From UBA1413 sp964552955 (GTDB lineage Bacteria > Bacteroidota > Bacteroidia > Bacteroidales > Prolixibacteraceae), in contig CAZKIU010000002.1 of NCBI GenBank assembly GCA_964552955.1, positions 1 through 64,000 of the forward strand: a stretch of 64,000 bases of DNA, in the 5' to 3' direction. The translations under genes and the position numbers were made by a program. Numbering within the stretch: the first letter of the stretch is position 1; every line of letters starts with the position of its first letter. Of this stretch, positions 1 through 7,819 are shown in pieces. A model generated the notes under the pieces. That model searched no databases, was not told where the DNA came from, and saw only the letters and a list, made by a program, of their open reading frames with translations.

Positions 1-59
1 ATGGAGCAAATATTCATGCCCTTTTGTGTTAGAAGCACCATGCTCGTTTCATGTGTGTA

Positions 60-422
60 CTATTTTAGTTTTTCATTGGCGCGATGCCTTGTGGCGTCAC
101 GGCTGCTTTTCTTATCCAGGTTCCTGCGGAGGGCTTCCGTCAGGTCGACACCGGTCTGGTTGGCCAGGCAGAGCAAAACCCATAAAACATCGGCCATCTC
201 ATCGCTCAGGTCGCGCCCCAGGTCACTCTCCTTGAAAGATTGGTCCCCATAGGTGCGGGCCATGATCCGGGCCAGTTCCCCCACCTCCTCGGTCAGAAGG
301 GCCAGGTTGGTGAGCTCACTGAAGTACCTCACCCCAAAAGTCCTGATCCAGGCATCAACAAGCTCCTGTGCCCCACGGATCGTTATCTGCTCCTGTGCCC
401 CATGGATCGTTATCTCTCCCAT
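60..422 (-). CDS. MazG-like nucleotide pyrophosphohydrolase
   Basis: Small all-alpha NTP pyrophosphohydrolase of the MazG/dUTPase-like superfamily, expected to hydrolyse (possibly non-canonical) nucleoside triphosphates to monophosphate and pyrophosphate in the cytoplasm. The metal-binding signature is clear: EEVGEL at about residues 45-50 and DEMADVLW at about 73-80. The 120-residue length fits single-domain MazG-like proteins. The N-terminus is odd: residues 4-9 (ITIHGA) recur as ITIRGA at 13-18, because of a 27-bp tandem duplication, so the protein is about nine residues longer than expected. The true family N-terminus probably corresponds to the second copy. It lies 78 nt downstream of dtd on the same strand, so the two house-cleaning genes may be co-transcribed. 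The substrate cannot be read from sequence. Confidence 0.82.
   Translation of the reverse strand: MGEITIHGAQEQITIRGAQELVDAWIRTFGVRYFSELTNLALLTEEVGELARIMARTYGDQSFKESDLGRDLSDEMADVLWVLLCLANQTGVDLTEALRRNLDKKSSRDATRHRANEKLK
363..416. repeat. 27-bp in-frame tandem duplication
   Basis: Two adjacent 27-bp units (363-389 and 390-416) match at 25 of 27 positions. They lie inside the 5' end of the MazG-like gene and add nine codons without breaking the frame. Confidence 0.85.
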
Positions 423-500
423 ACAACAAAATTAACCATTTAATAGGTAAATTTTCCATCATGCCCGGTTCATTTCGTGCCCCTACCGCCGTACCCCGCT

Positions 501-956
501 TCAGAAATCCCGGTTGCGGGAGTCTATGATCAGGGTCACCGGGCCATCGTTGACCAGCGCCACCTTCATATCGGCACCAAAAACACCCCGGGCCACCGGT
601 TTCGCCAGGCCTTCCTCCAGAAAGACCCCCAACCGGTCATACAGCTCTACAGCCTTCTCTGGCCGCGCTGCCCTGATGTATGAAGGCCGGTTCCCTTTTT
701 TCGTGCTGGCATGCAACGTAAACTGACTCACCAGCATCAGATCACCCCCTGTCTCCTGTAACGACAGATTCATCACCCCCTGCGCATCATCAAAAATCCT
801 TAACTGAAGCATCTTTTTGGTCAGCCAGGCAACATCCTCCTCCCCATCGGATTCCTCTATCCCTACCAACACCATCATCCCGCGACCAATGGCCGAAACC
901 AGCTCCCCATCTACCCTGACAGCCGCCTCTAAAACCCTCTGTATGACTACACGCAT
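501..956 (-). CDS. dtd: D-aminoacyl-tRNA deacylase
   Basis: Dtd hydrolyses the ester bond of D-aminoacyl-tRNAs (D-Tyr, D-Asp and others) and so recycles mischarged tRNA in the cytoplasm. The product of 151 residues has the usual family length. It starts MRVVIQRV, carries the active-site stretch SQFTLHAS followed by KKGNRPS, and ends with the cross-subunit Gly-cisPro motif in NDGPVTLIIDS. The open frame runs 31 codons further upstream, but that extension is Lys/Phe-rich and unlike the family, so the ATG at 956 was chosen. The enzyme normally works as a homodimer. It lies upstream of the MazG-like gene on the same strand. Confidence 0.93.
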   Translation of the reverse strand: MRVVIQRVLEAAVRVDGELVSAIGRGMMVLVGIEESDGEEDVAWLTKKMLQLRIFDDAQGVMNLSLQETGGDLMLVSQFTLHASTKKGNRPSYIRAARPEKAVELYDRLGVFLEEGLAKPVARGVFGADMKVALVNDGPVTLIIDSRNRDF

Positions 957-1077
957 CTCAATTTTCTCTTTATTTTTACAAAAATAAGAATTGGCAGTGA
1001 ACTTTCTGACAGGAAATTTGTTTAACTTTAATTTTAAAAAATAGAACAAACGAGACTAAACAGCATAAATAAGTGAT

Positions 1078-1812
1078 ATGAAAAAGATATTTTTTGCGGC
1101 TATGTTATTTCTGGTGGCCTGTACCACCCCCAGAGAAACGGTGGTGGAGGAGTTGGAGGTGACCACCAACCTGACGGGATCAGGGAACGCCCTGACGATG
1201 GAGATCACCCGGGGAAAGGCCTATAACCATCCCAGCCTGGCGGTTTGGGTGGAAGACATGGAGGGCAACTACCTGGAGACCTTGTTTGTCACGCAATATG
1301 TCGCCAGGGGGGTTTATGGTCATGGACAACTGGGACCTGGAAAGTGGGACAACAAGGAAGGAGTGGTACGTCGCCCGGCAACCCTTCCCTACTGGGCCCA
1401 CAAGCGGAACGTGAAAGCCTCTGACGGTCTTTACATTCCTTCACCTGAAAATCCAATGCCCGATGCCCTGACGGCAGCCACTCCCGCCGGAAGTTTCCGC
1501 CTGAACAGTCACCTTACCACAAAAAGTGATCACCGGTTCAGAATATTGCTCGAAATCAACCAGGCGTGGGATGCCAACAACTTCTGGACCAACGGTAAAT
1601 ATCCCGGTGACAACGACTATTTCGGCTCCCTGCAGCCCTCTCTGGTTTATGCCGGGGTCATCGATCCTGCTCATCCTGACCAGGAGGTTTTTCTTAATCC
1701 TATCGGGCACGGTCATCCTTCTGGTCAAGATGGTCATCTCTATACCGATCTGACTACCCTGACCACTGCCAGGGAAATCCTGCACAAGGTGCGCGTCTTC
1801 GTTAAACCCTGA
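1078..1812 (+). CDS. DUF2271-like lipoprotein
   Basis: Predicted lipoprotein of 244 residues. The signal peptide ends in a lipobox at LFLVAC (Cys at about 15). The body resembles DUF2271-family proteins: a SLAVWVEDMEGNYLETLFV stretch near residue 55, then RRPATLPYWAHK and a Gly/His-rich C-terminus (IGHGHPSGQDGH). No catalytic motif is evident. It ends 58 nt before the preferred start of the TonB-dependent receptor and is probably co-transcribed with it, which hints at a role in handling whatever ligand that receptor imports. The family assignment is moderate and the function is unknown. Confidence 0.6.
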   Translation: MKKIFFAAMLFLVACTTPRETVVEELEVTTNLTGSGNALTMEITRGKAYNHPSLAVWVEDMEGNYLETLFVTQYVARGVYGHGQLGPGKWDNKEGVVRRPATLPYWAHKRNVKASDGLYIPSPENPMPDALTAATPAGSFRLNSHLTTKSDHRFRILLEINQAWDANNFWTNGKYPGDNDYFGSLQPSLVYAGVIDPAHPDQEVFLNPIGHGHPSGQDGHLYTDLTTLTTAREILHKVRVFVKP

Positions 1813-1870
1813 AAACCACACAAAACCATCCATGTCCAACATTCAAACCCTTATAAAGCATTTTAATTCT

Positions 1871-4255
1871 ATGTTTAAAATAAAAGATATTCTTCCGCTT
1901 CTGTTCCTGTTACTTTCATTCAATGCCTTCCCGCAGCAGGCGTCGGTCAGGGGGCGGGTTTTTGATGCCGTCAGCAATGAACCGCTTCCATTTGTGAATG
2001 TGGTGGTTGCGGGGACCACCACGGGGACCATCTCCGATATGGATGGTAATTTTCTGATCACCGGACTCAAGGCGGGATTTGTGCGGTTGCAGGCCTCCTT
2101 TGTTGGGTATGAGCAGGCTCTTTCGCCCGAGATCGAGATCAGCAGTGCCCGTAATGCCTCAGTGGATATTCCGATGCGTGTCAGTGCGCAGCAGATTGAA
2201 GAGGTGACGGTGAAGGCCACTCCTTTCCGCAAGACCGAGGAGAGCCCCGTGAGCCTGCGCACCATTGCCATCGGCGAAATCGAAAACAGTCCGGGTGCCA
2301 ACCGTGACATCTCGCGGGTCATCCAGTCGTTTCCGGGGGTGCAATCCACGCCTGCCTTCCGCAATGACATCATCATTCGTGGCGGAGGGCCCTCTGAGAG
2401 CCGCTTTTTTCTCGACGGGGTGGAAGTGCCCAACATCAACCATTTTGCCACCCAGGGCGCCTCAGGAGGCCCTGTGGGTATTCTGAACGCCGACCTCCTC
2501 AGGGAAGTCAACTATTACTCGGGGGCCTTCCCGGCCAACCGGGGGAACGCCCTGAGCGGGGTCCTGGAATTTGCCCAGGTCGACGGCAACAGCGATAAGC
2601 TGAAATTCCGCGGTTCCGTGGGGGCCTCCGAACTGTCGGCAACCCTCGACGGCCCTGCCGGAGAGAAAACCACCTATATCGTCTCTGCACGCCGCTCTTA
2701 CCTCAAATTCCTCTTCGGAATCATTGAGCTGCCCTTCCTGCCTACCTTTAACGATATGCAGTTCAAGGTGCGCACCCGCTTCGACAAAAAGAACGAATTG
2801 ACCCTCACCGGACTGGGTGCCATAGACCTCAACGAGCTCAACCTCGACATCGACAACCCCGACGACCAGCAAAAGTATATCCTCGGAACCATCCCCGTCA
2901 ACGAACAGTGGAATTACACGGTAGGGGCCGTCTACAAACATTTCCGCGAAAACAGTTACCAGACGGTGGTCCTCAGTCGCAACCACCTGAATAACAGCGC
3001 CTGGAAATACCTCGAGAATGACGACAGTTCCGAAGAAAACAAAACGTTTGACTACCTCTCTGAGGAGATCGAGAACAAGTTCAGGGTGGAAAACAACACC
3101 CGTATCGATGGCACCAGAATCAACTTCGGCGCCTCTGCCGAGCAGGTGACTTACACCAATAACACATCGGCCCGAAGGTATTACGGCGGACAGGTGACCG
3201 GTATCCACTATGAGACCGACCTGAACCTCCTGAAATGGGGTCTTTTCGCCCAGGCCAGTAAACCCTTCTTCGGGGAGCGGCTCACCCTTTCGCTGGGATT
3301 CAGAGCCGATGCAAACAACTACTCGAGCCAGATGAACAACCTGTTCAAGCAGTTCTCACCCCGCTTCTCGGCTTCCTGGGCCCTTACCGACCAGTGGAGC
3401 CTCAATTTCAACACCGGCCGCTATTACCAGATGCCCTCCTATACCTCCCTGGGTTATAAAGAAAACGGGAAGTATGTCAACAAGAGCACCCAGCTGAAAT
3501 ACATCTCGGTAGATCATCTTATCGGGGGGTTGGAATACCGGCCCCGGACCGGCATTCTCTTTTCGGCGGAAGCCTTTTACAAAGGGTACGGCCGCTATCC
3601 GTTCTCGGTCAACGACTCCATCAGCTTGGCCAATAAAGGGGCTGATTTCGGGGTCATCGGCGATGAAAAGCTCACTTCCACCTCCGATGGAAGAGCCTAT
3701 GGCGCGGAATTCCAGACCCGGATCACAGGAAAGGGTTTTAACCTCAACCTCTCCTACACCCTGGTGAGAAGCGAATTCACCGACTGGAAAGGTGATTTCA
3801 TCCCTTCCAGCTGGGACAGCAAGCACCTGCTGATGCTCACCTCCACCAGGGAGATGAAACGCAACTGGCGCGCAGGGATCCGCTGGCGCTTTGTAGGAGG
3901 ACTCCCCTACACCCCGTGGGATCTGGAGAAGAGCGCCATGGTAGAGGTATGGAACCTGACTGGCGGCCCGAGCCCCGACAACCAACACCTCAACAGCGCC
4001 CGTTTCAATCCCTTCCACCAACTCGACGTCCGTATCGACAAGGCATGGTACCTCAACCGGTTTACCGCCAAATTCTATATCGACTTCCAGAATTTCTACA
4101 ATTTCCAGGCTGACCAGAACGACATCGTCGTCAGGGACACCAACGCCCAGGGTGAGTTCATTCTGACCGATAACGGCACACGCTACCAGTTGCGTACGGT
4201 CAAAAACACCACCGGCACTTTTCTCCCCTCCATCGGGATCATCGTGGAATTCTGA
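1871..4255 (+). CDS. TonB-dependent receptor with carboxypeptidase-like domain
   Basis: Outer-membrane TonB-dependent transporter of about 794 residues. In order: signal peptide (MFKIKDILPLLF..., cleavage likely after FPQQ), a carboxypeptidase-regulatory-like domain (VRGRVFDAVSNEPLPF to about residue 100), a plug domain (RDISRVIQSFPGV, RNDIIIRGGGPSE, FLDGVEVP) and a C-terminal barrel rich in alternating aromatic strands, ending in Phe (IIVEF). An in-frame ATG at 1832 exists, but the start at 1871 gives a proper signal sequence. There is no SusD partner next to it, so it is not a canonical Sus pair. The ligand is unknown; the upstream DUF2271-like lipoprotein is the only contextual clue. Confidence 0.9.
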   Translation: MFKIKDILPLLFLLLSFNAFPQQASVRGRVFDAVSNEPLPFVNVVVAGTTTGTISDMDGNFLITGLKAGFVRLQASFVGYEQALSPEIEISSARNASVDIPMRVSAQQIEEVTVKATPFRKTEESPVSLRTIAIGEIENSPGANRDISRVIQSFPGVQSTPAFRNDIIIRGGGPSESRFFLDGVEVPNINHFATQGASGGPVGILNADLLREVNYYSGAFPANRGNALSGVLEFAQVDGNSDKLKFRGSVGASELSATLDGPAGEKTTYIVSARRSYLKFLFGIIELPFLPTFNDMQFKVRTRFDKKNELTLTGLGAIDLNELNLDIDNPDDQQKYILGTIPVNEQWNYTVGAVYKHFRENSYQTVVLSRNHLNNSAWKYLENDDSSEENKTFDYLSEEIENKFRVENNTRIDGTRINFGASAEQVTYTNNTSARRYYGGQVTGIHYETDLNLLKWGLFAQASKPFFGERLTLSLGFRADANNYSSQMNNLFKQFSPRFSASWALTDQWSLNFNTGRYYQMPSYTSLGYKENGKYVNKSTQLKYISVDHLIGGLEYRPRTGILFSAEAFYKGYGRYPFSVNDSISLANKGADFGVIGDEKLTSTSDGRAYGAEFQTRITGKGFNLNLSYTLVRSEFTDWKGDFIPSSWDSKHLLMLTSTREMKRNWRAGIRWRFVGGLPYTPWDLEKSAMVEVWNLTGGPSPDNQHLNSARFNPFHQLDVRIDKAWYLNRFTAKFYIDFQNFYNFQADQNDIVVRDTNAQGEFILTDNGTRYQLRTVKNTTGTFLPSIGIIVEF

Positions 4256-4366
4256 CATGGAGAGCAGCTTTACTCCTGAGAGGGCCATCTGAAAACCTTC
4301 CAGCCCATCTCCGGTTCCGGCCTGCTCTTTTTTAATATCTTAGTCCATAAAAAACGGCGGGAGATT

Positions 4367-5329
4367 ATGCTGTGCATCCACCTGAAAGAGACCGACCCCT
4401 GGTTTTGCCTGGCGGCAGAAGAGTTTCTGCTGAAAAACCACACCGAGGATATCTTTATGATCTGGCAAAGTGAGGATACCGTAGTGGCCGGTAAGCACCA
4501 GAACATGCTGGGAGAAGTGAATTACCGGTATGTAAGGGAAAACGGCATCAGGCTGGCCCGCCGGATATCGGGAGGGGGAACGGTATTCCACGACCGTGGA
4601 AATGTCAATTTCACCTATATCAGGAATGTGTCAGGACCCCAGGAGATCAGCTTTTCACGCTTCACGGAACCGGTCAGGGGAGCATTGGGGGAGCTGGGTG
4701 TTGTGGCGGAGACTTCAGGCCGTAATGATCTGCTGGTGAAGGGGAAGAAGGTGTCAGGGAATGCCGAGCATGTCTATAAAAACAGGGTCCTCCACCATGG
4801 GACCCTTCTTTTCGATGCTGATCTGGCGATGCTGGGACAGGCGATCCGGGTAGTCCCGGGAGCCTACCAGAGCAAGGCCGTCCCATCCAACCGCAGCGCC
4901 GTGGCCAACATTTCCGAGTTCCTGCCCTCCCCCATGACCATCGACACATTCATCGCCCATATTTTCGGGTATCAGCTTTCACGGGTGGCCAGCAGCCAGA
5001 TGTACACGGTTCCGGAAGAGGAACGCCGGGAGATTGCCCTGCTGGCAGAGACAAAATTTAAAACCCCGGAGTGGACCTTCAGCTATTCGCCGGCTTATAC
5101 TTTCTCTCGTACCAGTTTTCACCCTGAAGGCCCATTGGAGATAACGCTGCACGTCGAAAAAGGAATCATTGTCAAGGCAGCAATAACCGGTGACTATTAC
5201 GGTACTGCCATGGCCCGGAGGCTGGAAGGGCATCTGGAAGGCATCCCCCATCTTTATGAATCCCTGCTGGAAAAACACCAGATACTGGGAATGCCTTCAG
5301 ACCCCGAAATCCTCTACAGCTATTTCTGA
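4367..5329 (+). CDS. lplA: Lipoate-protein ligase A
   Basis: Activates free lipoate with ATP and transfers lipoyl-AMP to the lipoyl domains of 2-oxoacid dehydrogenases and the glycine-cleavage H protein. The diagnostic biotin/lipoate ligase core is present: RRISGGGTVFHDRGNVNF at about residues 64-81, NDLLVKGKKVSGNAE at about 120-134 with the conserved Lys, and HHGTLLFD. At 320 residues it has the large catalytic domain plus a small C-terminal domain, as in typical LplA. It stands between convergent and divergent neighbours, so it is likely a single transcription unit. It converges on the PspC gene with only 25 nt between the stops. Confidence 0.92.
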   Translation: MLCIHLKETDPWFCLAAEEFLLKNHTEDIFMIWQSEDTVVAGKHQNMLGEVNYRYVRENGIRLARRISGGGTVFHDRGNVNFTYIRNVSGPQEISFSRFTEPVRGALGELGVVAETSGRNDLLVKGKKVSGNAEHVYKNRVLHHGTLLFDADLAMLGQAIRVVPGAYQSKAVPSNRSAVANISEFLPSPMTIDTFIAHIFGYQLSRVASSQMYTVPEEERREIALLAETKFKTPEWTFSYSPAYTFSRTSFHPEGPLEITLHVEKGIIVKAAITGDYYGTAMARRLEGHLEGIPHLYESLLEKHQILGMPSDPEILYSYF

Positions 5330-5354
5330 AACCACCTCCCGATTCCAGATTCCA

Positions 5355-6980
5355 TCACCTGACCGTGTCGTTCCTGATCTCCGTGATTGTAGTATCCTGA
5401 ACCGGAAGCGGTGCATCGGTCCAGGAGAGTCCTTCAGGCTGCATCTTCCAGCTCTTGCCGACCATATCACGGTCCCAGGTGTTGGAGACATTGTCGATAT
5501 CCCAAATGATCTCCTCCATGCCATCGGAGAGAAAAACGGTACTTCCTTCGGGCACTTTCAGGGTCATATCGAGGCGTTGGTCGCGCCATTTGGCCTGATC
5601 GCCCAGCAGGTACCAGGGGTCGAAGGTCAGGACGGTGTCGGCCAGCTGGTAGTGGTAAAGGATGGTTTGAATGTTATTGTTGGCATCGCCCTGGGTACGG
5701 CCTCTCGATTGTTTTTTAACGACCAGCACAAAATCATTGGTGGCTGATTTTTCGATGTCGAGGCGAGGTTCTCCCAGCAGCACTACCTTGTCGTCGGCCA
5801 GGACGGCTTTACAACGGGGCAGGTCGGCTTCCATCTCCCCGAAGTCGTCAAATTTGTCTTCTGCCAGCTTCAGGTAAAGGGTTTTCCCCGGTGTGGGATA
5901 GAGGGTTTCGCTCCCGGAGAGCGTGGCGTTGCTCTTGAAGTTGCCGGCTTCCCTGGCAGCCACCGTGACCAGGCCCATCAGTCCCACCAGCCATAACCCG
6001 ACCATGATCAGGCCAATAGCCGTGTTGTTGGAGCGGTAACGGAAGACCAGCTTGGTGCCTGCATAGAGTATGGCCAGCAAGGGAATGCCCACCAGCAAAG
6101 CCAAAAAGGTCACCCCCCAGGCTGCCCCGGAAGGCGTGATAAACTGGTTCAGCAATCCGTGGAAGGGCAGGTCGGGATTCCACATCACCGGCCAGTCGGC
6201 CAAAAAAGTCTGTCCCACGATAACCGTCGAGATAAATCCCAGCAGTCCCAGAAATCCCGTCATGATCAGGAAAATTCCGACGGTGACGGCAATGATGCGC
6301 AGCAGCGAACGGGCCACCTCCGGCGACCGGTCGGCCTGTCCTGAAGCAGTAACCTTGGATGCAGATGCTTTGGTGGCAGGAGGGGTGATCCCCGCAGCAG
6401 CAGCGGTAGTGTCTCCCTGAGCATCATCCCGGACCGACTTTTCAATGTTTGAAACAGTCACCTCTTCTCCCCGCATTTCAAGACGCTGGGCGGTGGTCTG
6501 TGCCCTGGGAACCGCAATCCAGAGAATCAGATAGGCCAGTAAGCCCACCCCGTTGGCAAAAAAGAGGACTACAAAAATAATGCGCATCACCAGGGGATCT
6601 ATCTTAAAATAAACCGCCAGGCCACTGCAAACCCCTGCAAATACCCGGTTGTCGCCGTTGCGGTAGAGACGCCGCTTCCGTTTAGCCGTAAACGAGGCAC
6701 CCACTTCTTCCCCTTCCTGGGCCTTGAAATCCTCGGGCGTCCCCATCGTGGAGATCACCTCATCGACCCACTCATTGATGATGACTTTGTTTTCTCCCTT
6801 TCCCTTTTCTGTAAACAGCTCCGCGATACGCATCTCTATGTCTGCCACAATCTCCCGGCCTTCCTGGGTGTTGCCGAAATGACTCTTCAGCTTGATCAGA
6901 TACCCCTGGAGCTTCTCATAGGCATCTTCCTCTATGTGAAAAAGTGTTCCGCTGATATTAATGGTGAATGTCTTTTTCAT
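5355..6980 (-). CDS. PspC-domain membrane protein
   Basis: Membrane protein of 541 residues. Residues 1-85 form a soluble domain (KKTFTINISGTLFHIEEDAY), followed by a Lys/Arg-rich linker and a PspC domain at about 105-160 (KRRLYRNGDNRVFAGVCSGLA, then a long hydrophobic helix). Several further membrane segments lie at about 225-360. The C-terminal 170 residues look like a beta-rich extracytoplasmic domain. PspC proteins take part in envelope-stress responses in other bacteria. Here it is encoded 11 nt after a PadR-type regulator, an arrangement repeated in many Bacteroidota. Probably controlled by that regulator. Confidence 0.85.
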   Translation of the reverse strand: MKKTFTINISGTLFHIEEDAYEKLQGYLIKLKSHFGNTQEGREIVADIEMRIAELFTEKGKGENKVIINEWVDEVISTMGTPEDFKAQEGEEVGASFTAKRKRRLYRNGDNRVFAGVCSGLAVYFKIDPLVMRIIFVVLFFANGVGLLAYLILWIAVPRAQTTAQRLEMRGEEVTVSNIEKSVRDDAQGDTTAAAAGITPPATKASASKVTASGQADRSPEVARSLLRIIAVTVGIFLIMTGFLGLLGFISTVIVGQTFLADWPVMWNPDLPFHGLLNQFITPSGAAWGVTFLALLVGIPLLAILYAGTKLVFRYRSNNTAIGLIMVGLWLVGLMGLVTVAAREAGNFKSNATLSGSETLYPTPGKTLYLKLAEDKFDDFGEMEADLPRCKAVLADDKVVLLGEPRLDIEKSATNDFVLVVKKQSRGRTQGDANNNIQTILYHYQLADTVLTFDPWYLLGDQAKWRDQRLDMTLKVPEGSTVFLSDGMEEIIWDIDNVSNTWDRDMVGKSWKMQPEGLSWTDAPLPVQDTTITEIRNDTVR

Positions 6981-6991
6981 GGTTTCCTTTT

Positions 6992-7357
6992 TTAATTGTT
7001 TTCTGTTTTTTCTGCTTCGGTGGTTGTTTCCTGGTGCGACTTGATCCGGGCTACCGCTTCAACCAGTTCCAGCCACGACATTTCCAGCTCGCCCAAAAAA
7101 GTGCGTCCTTCAGGGGTCAGTTCATAATACTTCCGCGGTGGCCCCTGCGACGACTCTTCCCACCGGTACCCCAGCAAACCATCATTCTTCAGACGATTCA
7201 GCAAAGGATAGAGGGTCCCCTCCACAACAATCATCCGGGCCTCTTTCAGCTCTGCAATGATGTCACTGGCATACCGGGGCTTGCCACTGAGTACCCGGAG
7301 AATGCAGTACTCCAGGATCCCTTTGCGCATCTGCGCTTTCGAGTTTTCAATGTTCAT
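6992..7357 (-). CDS. PadR-family transcriptional regulator
   Basis: Winged-helix regulator of 121 residues. It has the PadR core: MRKGILEYCILRVL at the start of helix 1, a recognition region (ASDIIAELKEARMIVVEGTLYPLLNRLKNDG, residues about 33-63) and the wing (YRWEESSQGPPRKYYELTPEG). The short C-terminal helix (WLELVEAVARI) would mediate dimerisation. A good Shine-Dalgarno sequence (AAAGGAG) lies 8 nt before the ATG, unusual in this window. It is first in a two-gene unit with the PspC protein. A dyad about 200 nt upstream, over a predicted promoter, is a plausible autoregulatory operator. The effector is unknown. Confidence 0.9.
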   Translation of the reverse strand: MNIENSKAQMRKGILEYCILRVLSGKPRYASDIIAELKEARMIVVEGTLYPLLNRLKNDGLLGYRWEESSQGPPRKYYELTPEGRTFLGELEMSWLELVEAVARIKSHQETTTEAEKTENN

Positions 7358-7538
7358 TTCTTGCTCCTTTCATTTGTTTAACTGTTTTGGCTTTGAGGCA
7401 TGTTCTGTCGCAGGTCCATGGCTTCCTGCCCTGCAAAACAACCTTGTTTATTCATGGCGCTTCATGTTATCCGGCACATTATTCCTACCTGGATCTTTTT
7501 AAAGAACTATTCCTTCCTTTACATTGTAATTGGTATTG

Positions 7539-7546
7539 CAAATATA
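7539..7546 (-). promoter_or_regulatory. Candidate -7 element for padR-pspC
   Basis: On the minus strand the sequence is TATATTTG, matching the Bacteroidota -7 consensus TAnnTTTG. Transcription would start near 7532, leaving a leader of about 175 nt before padR. No clear -33 TTG was found; that position is covered by the dyad at 7559-7581. Confidence 0.45.
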
Positions 7547-7558
7547 TAAAATTGTTAC

Positions 7559-7581
7559 AGTACCATGTAACACACGGTACT
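7559..7581. promoter_or_regulatory. Candidate PadR operator (23-bp dyad)
   Basis: The arms AGTACC-n-TGT and ACA-n-GGTACT are symmetrical at nine of ten positions around a centre at 7570. The dyad covers the expected -33 region of the padR promoter, the standard position for repression. PadR-family operators are dyads with TGT/ACA half-site cores, so autoregulation is the simplest reading. Confidence 0.5.
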
Positions 7582-7674
7582 ATATTTTTTTACTTTTTTT
7601 TTTCGCGACTTCAATTAAACCACTCATAATCAACATCTGATTCCTGTCATGATACGGCTTTTCTCTCCCTTTAG

Positions 7675-7763
7675 ACTGTCCTTCCGATATCCTGACCCTC
7701 TGACCCTCTGATATTCGGTCCTTCCGACCTTTTGAAATTCTGATATTCTGACCTTCCGAAATT
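7675..7763. repeat. Low-complexity degenerate repeat patch
   Basis: About 90 bp built from short variants of CTGACC, CTGATATTC and CTTCCGA, for example CTGACCCTCTGACCCTCTGA. It sits between padR and the terminator of the Oar-like gene and appears non-coding. Confidence 0.6.
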
Positions 7764-7793
7764 AAAAAAGGCCGCCCCTTTCGGAACGGCCTT
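7762..7793 (-). terminator. Rho-independent terminator of the Oar-like gene
   Basis: On the minus strand AAGGCCG (7793-7787) pairs with CGGCCTT (7774-7768) around a 12-nt loop, and the stem is followed by a run of T. It lies 27 nt past the receptor stop codon. Confidence 0.8.
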
Positions 7794-7819
7794 CGCTTGC
7801 TTGTAAGGTGAGATTTTGG

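Larger units (their letters stand above)
7358..7819. other. Intergenic region padR / Oar-like receptor gene
   Basis: This 462-bp gap holds the long 5' leader and promoter of padR at its left, a low-complexity CTGACC/CTTCCGA repeat patch in the middle and the terminator of the receptor gene at its right. No open frame with coding character was seen. Confidence 0.7.

Noticed and set aside
1078..4255. DUF2271-like lipoprotein plus TonB receptor considered as a SusC/SusD pair
   Set aside because: The lipoprotein shows none of the SusD helical-repeat features, and the receptor is followed by unrelated genes.
2462..4288. Long minus-strand open frames opposite the TonB receptor (2462-3208, 3356-4288)
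   Set aside because: They have no family motifs, and the plus-strand receptor explains the sequence fully. They arise from GC-rich codon use.
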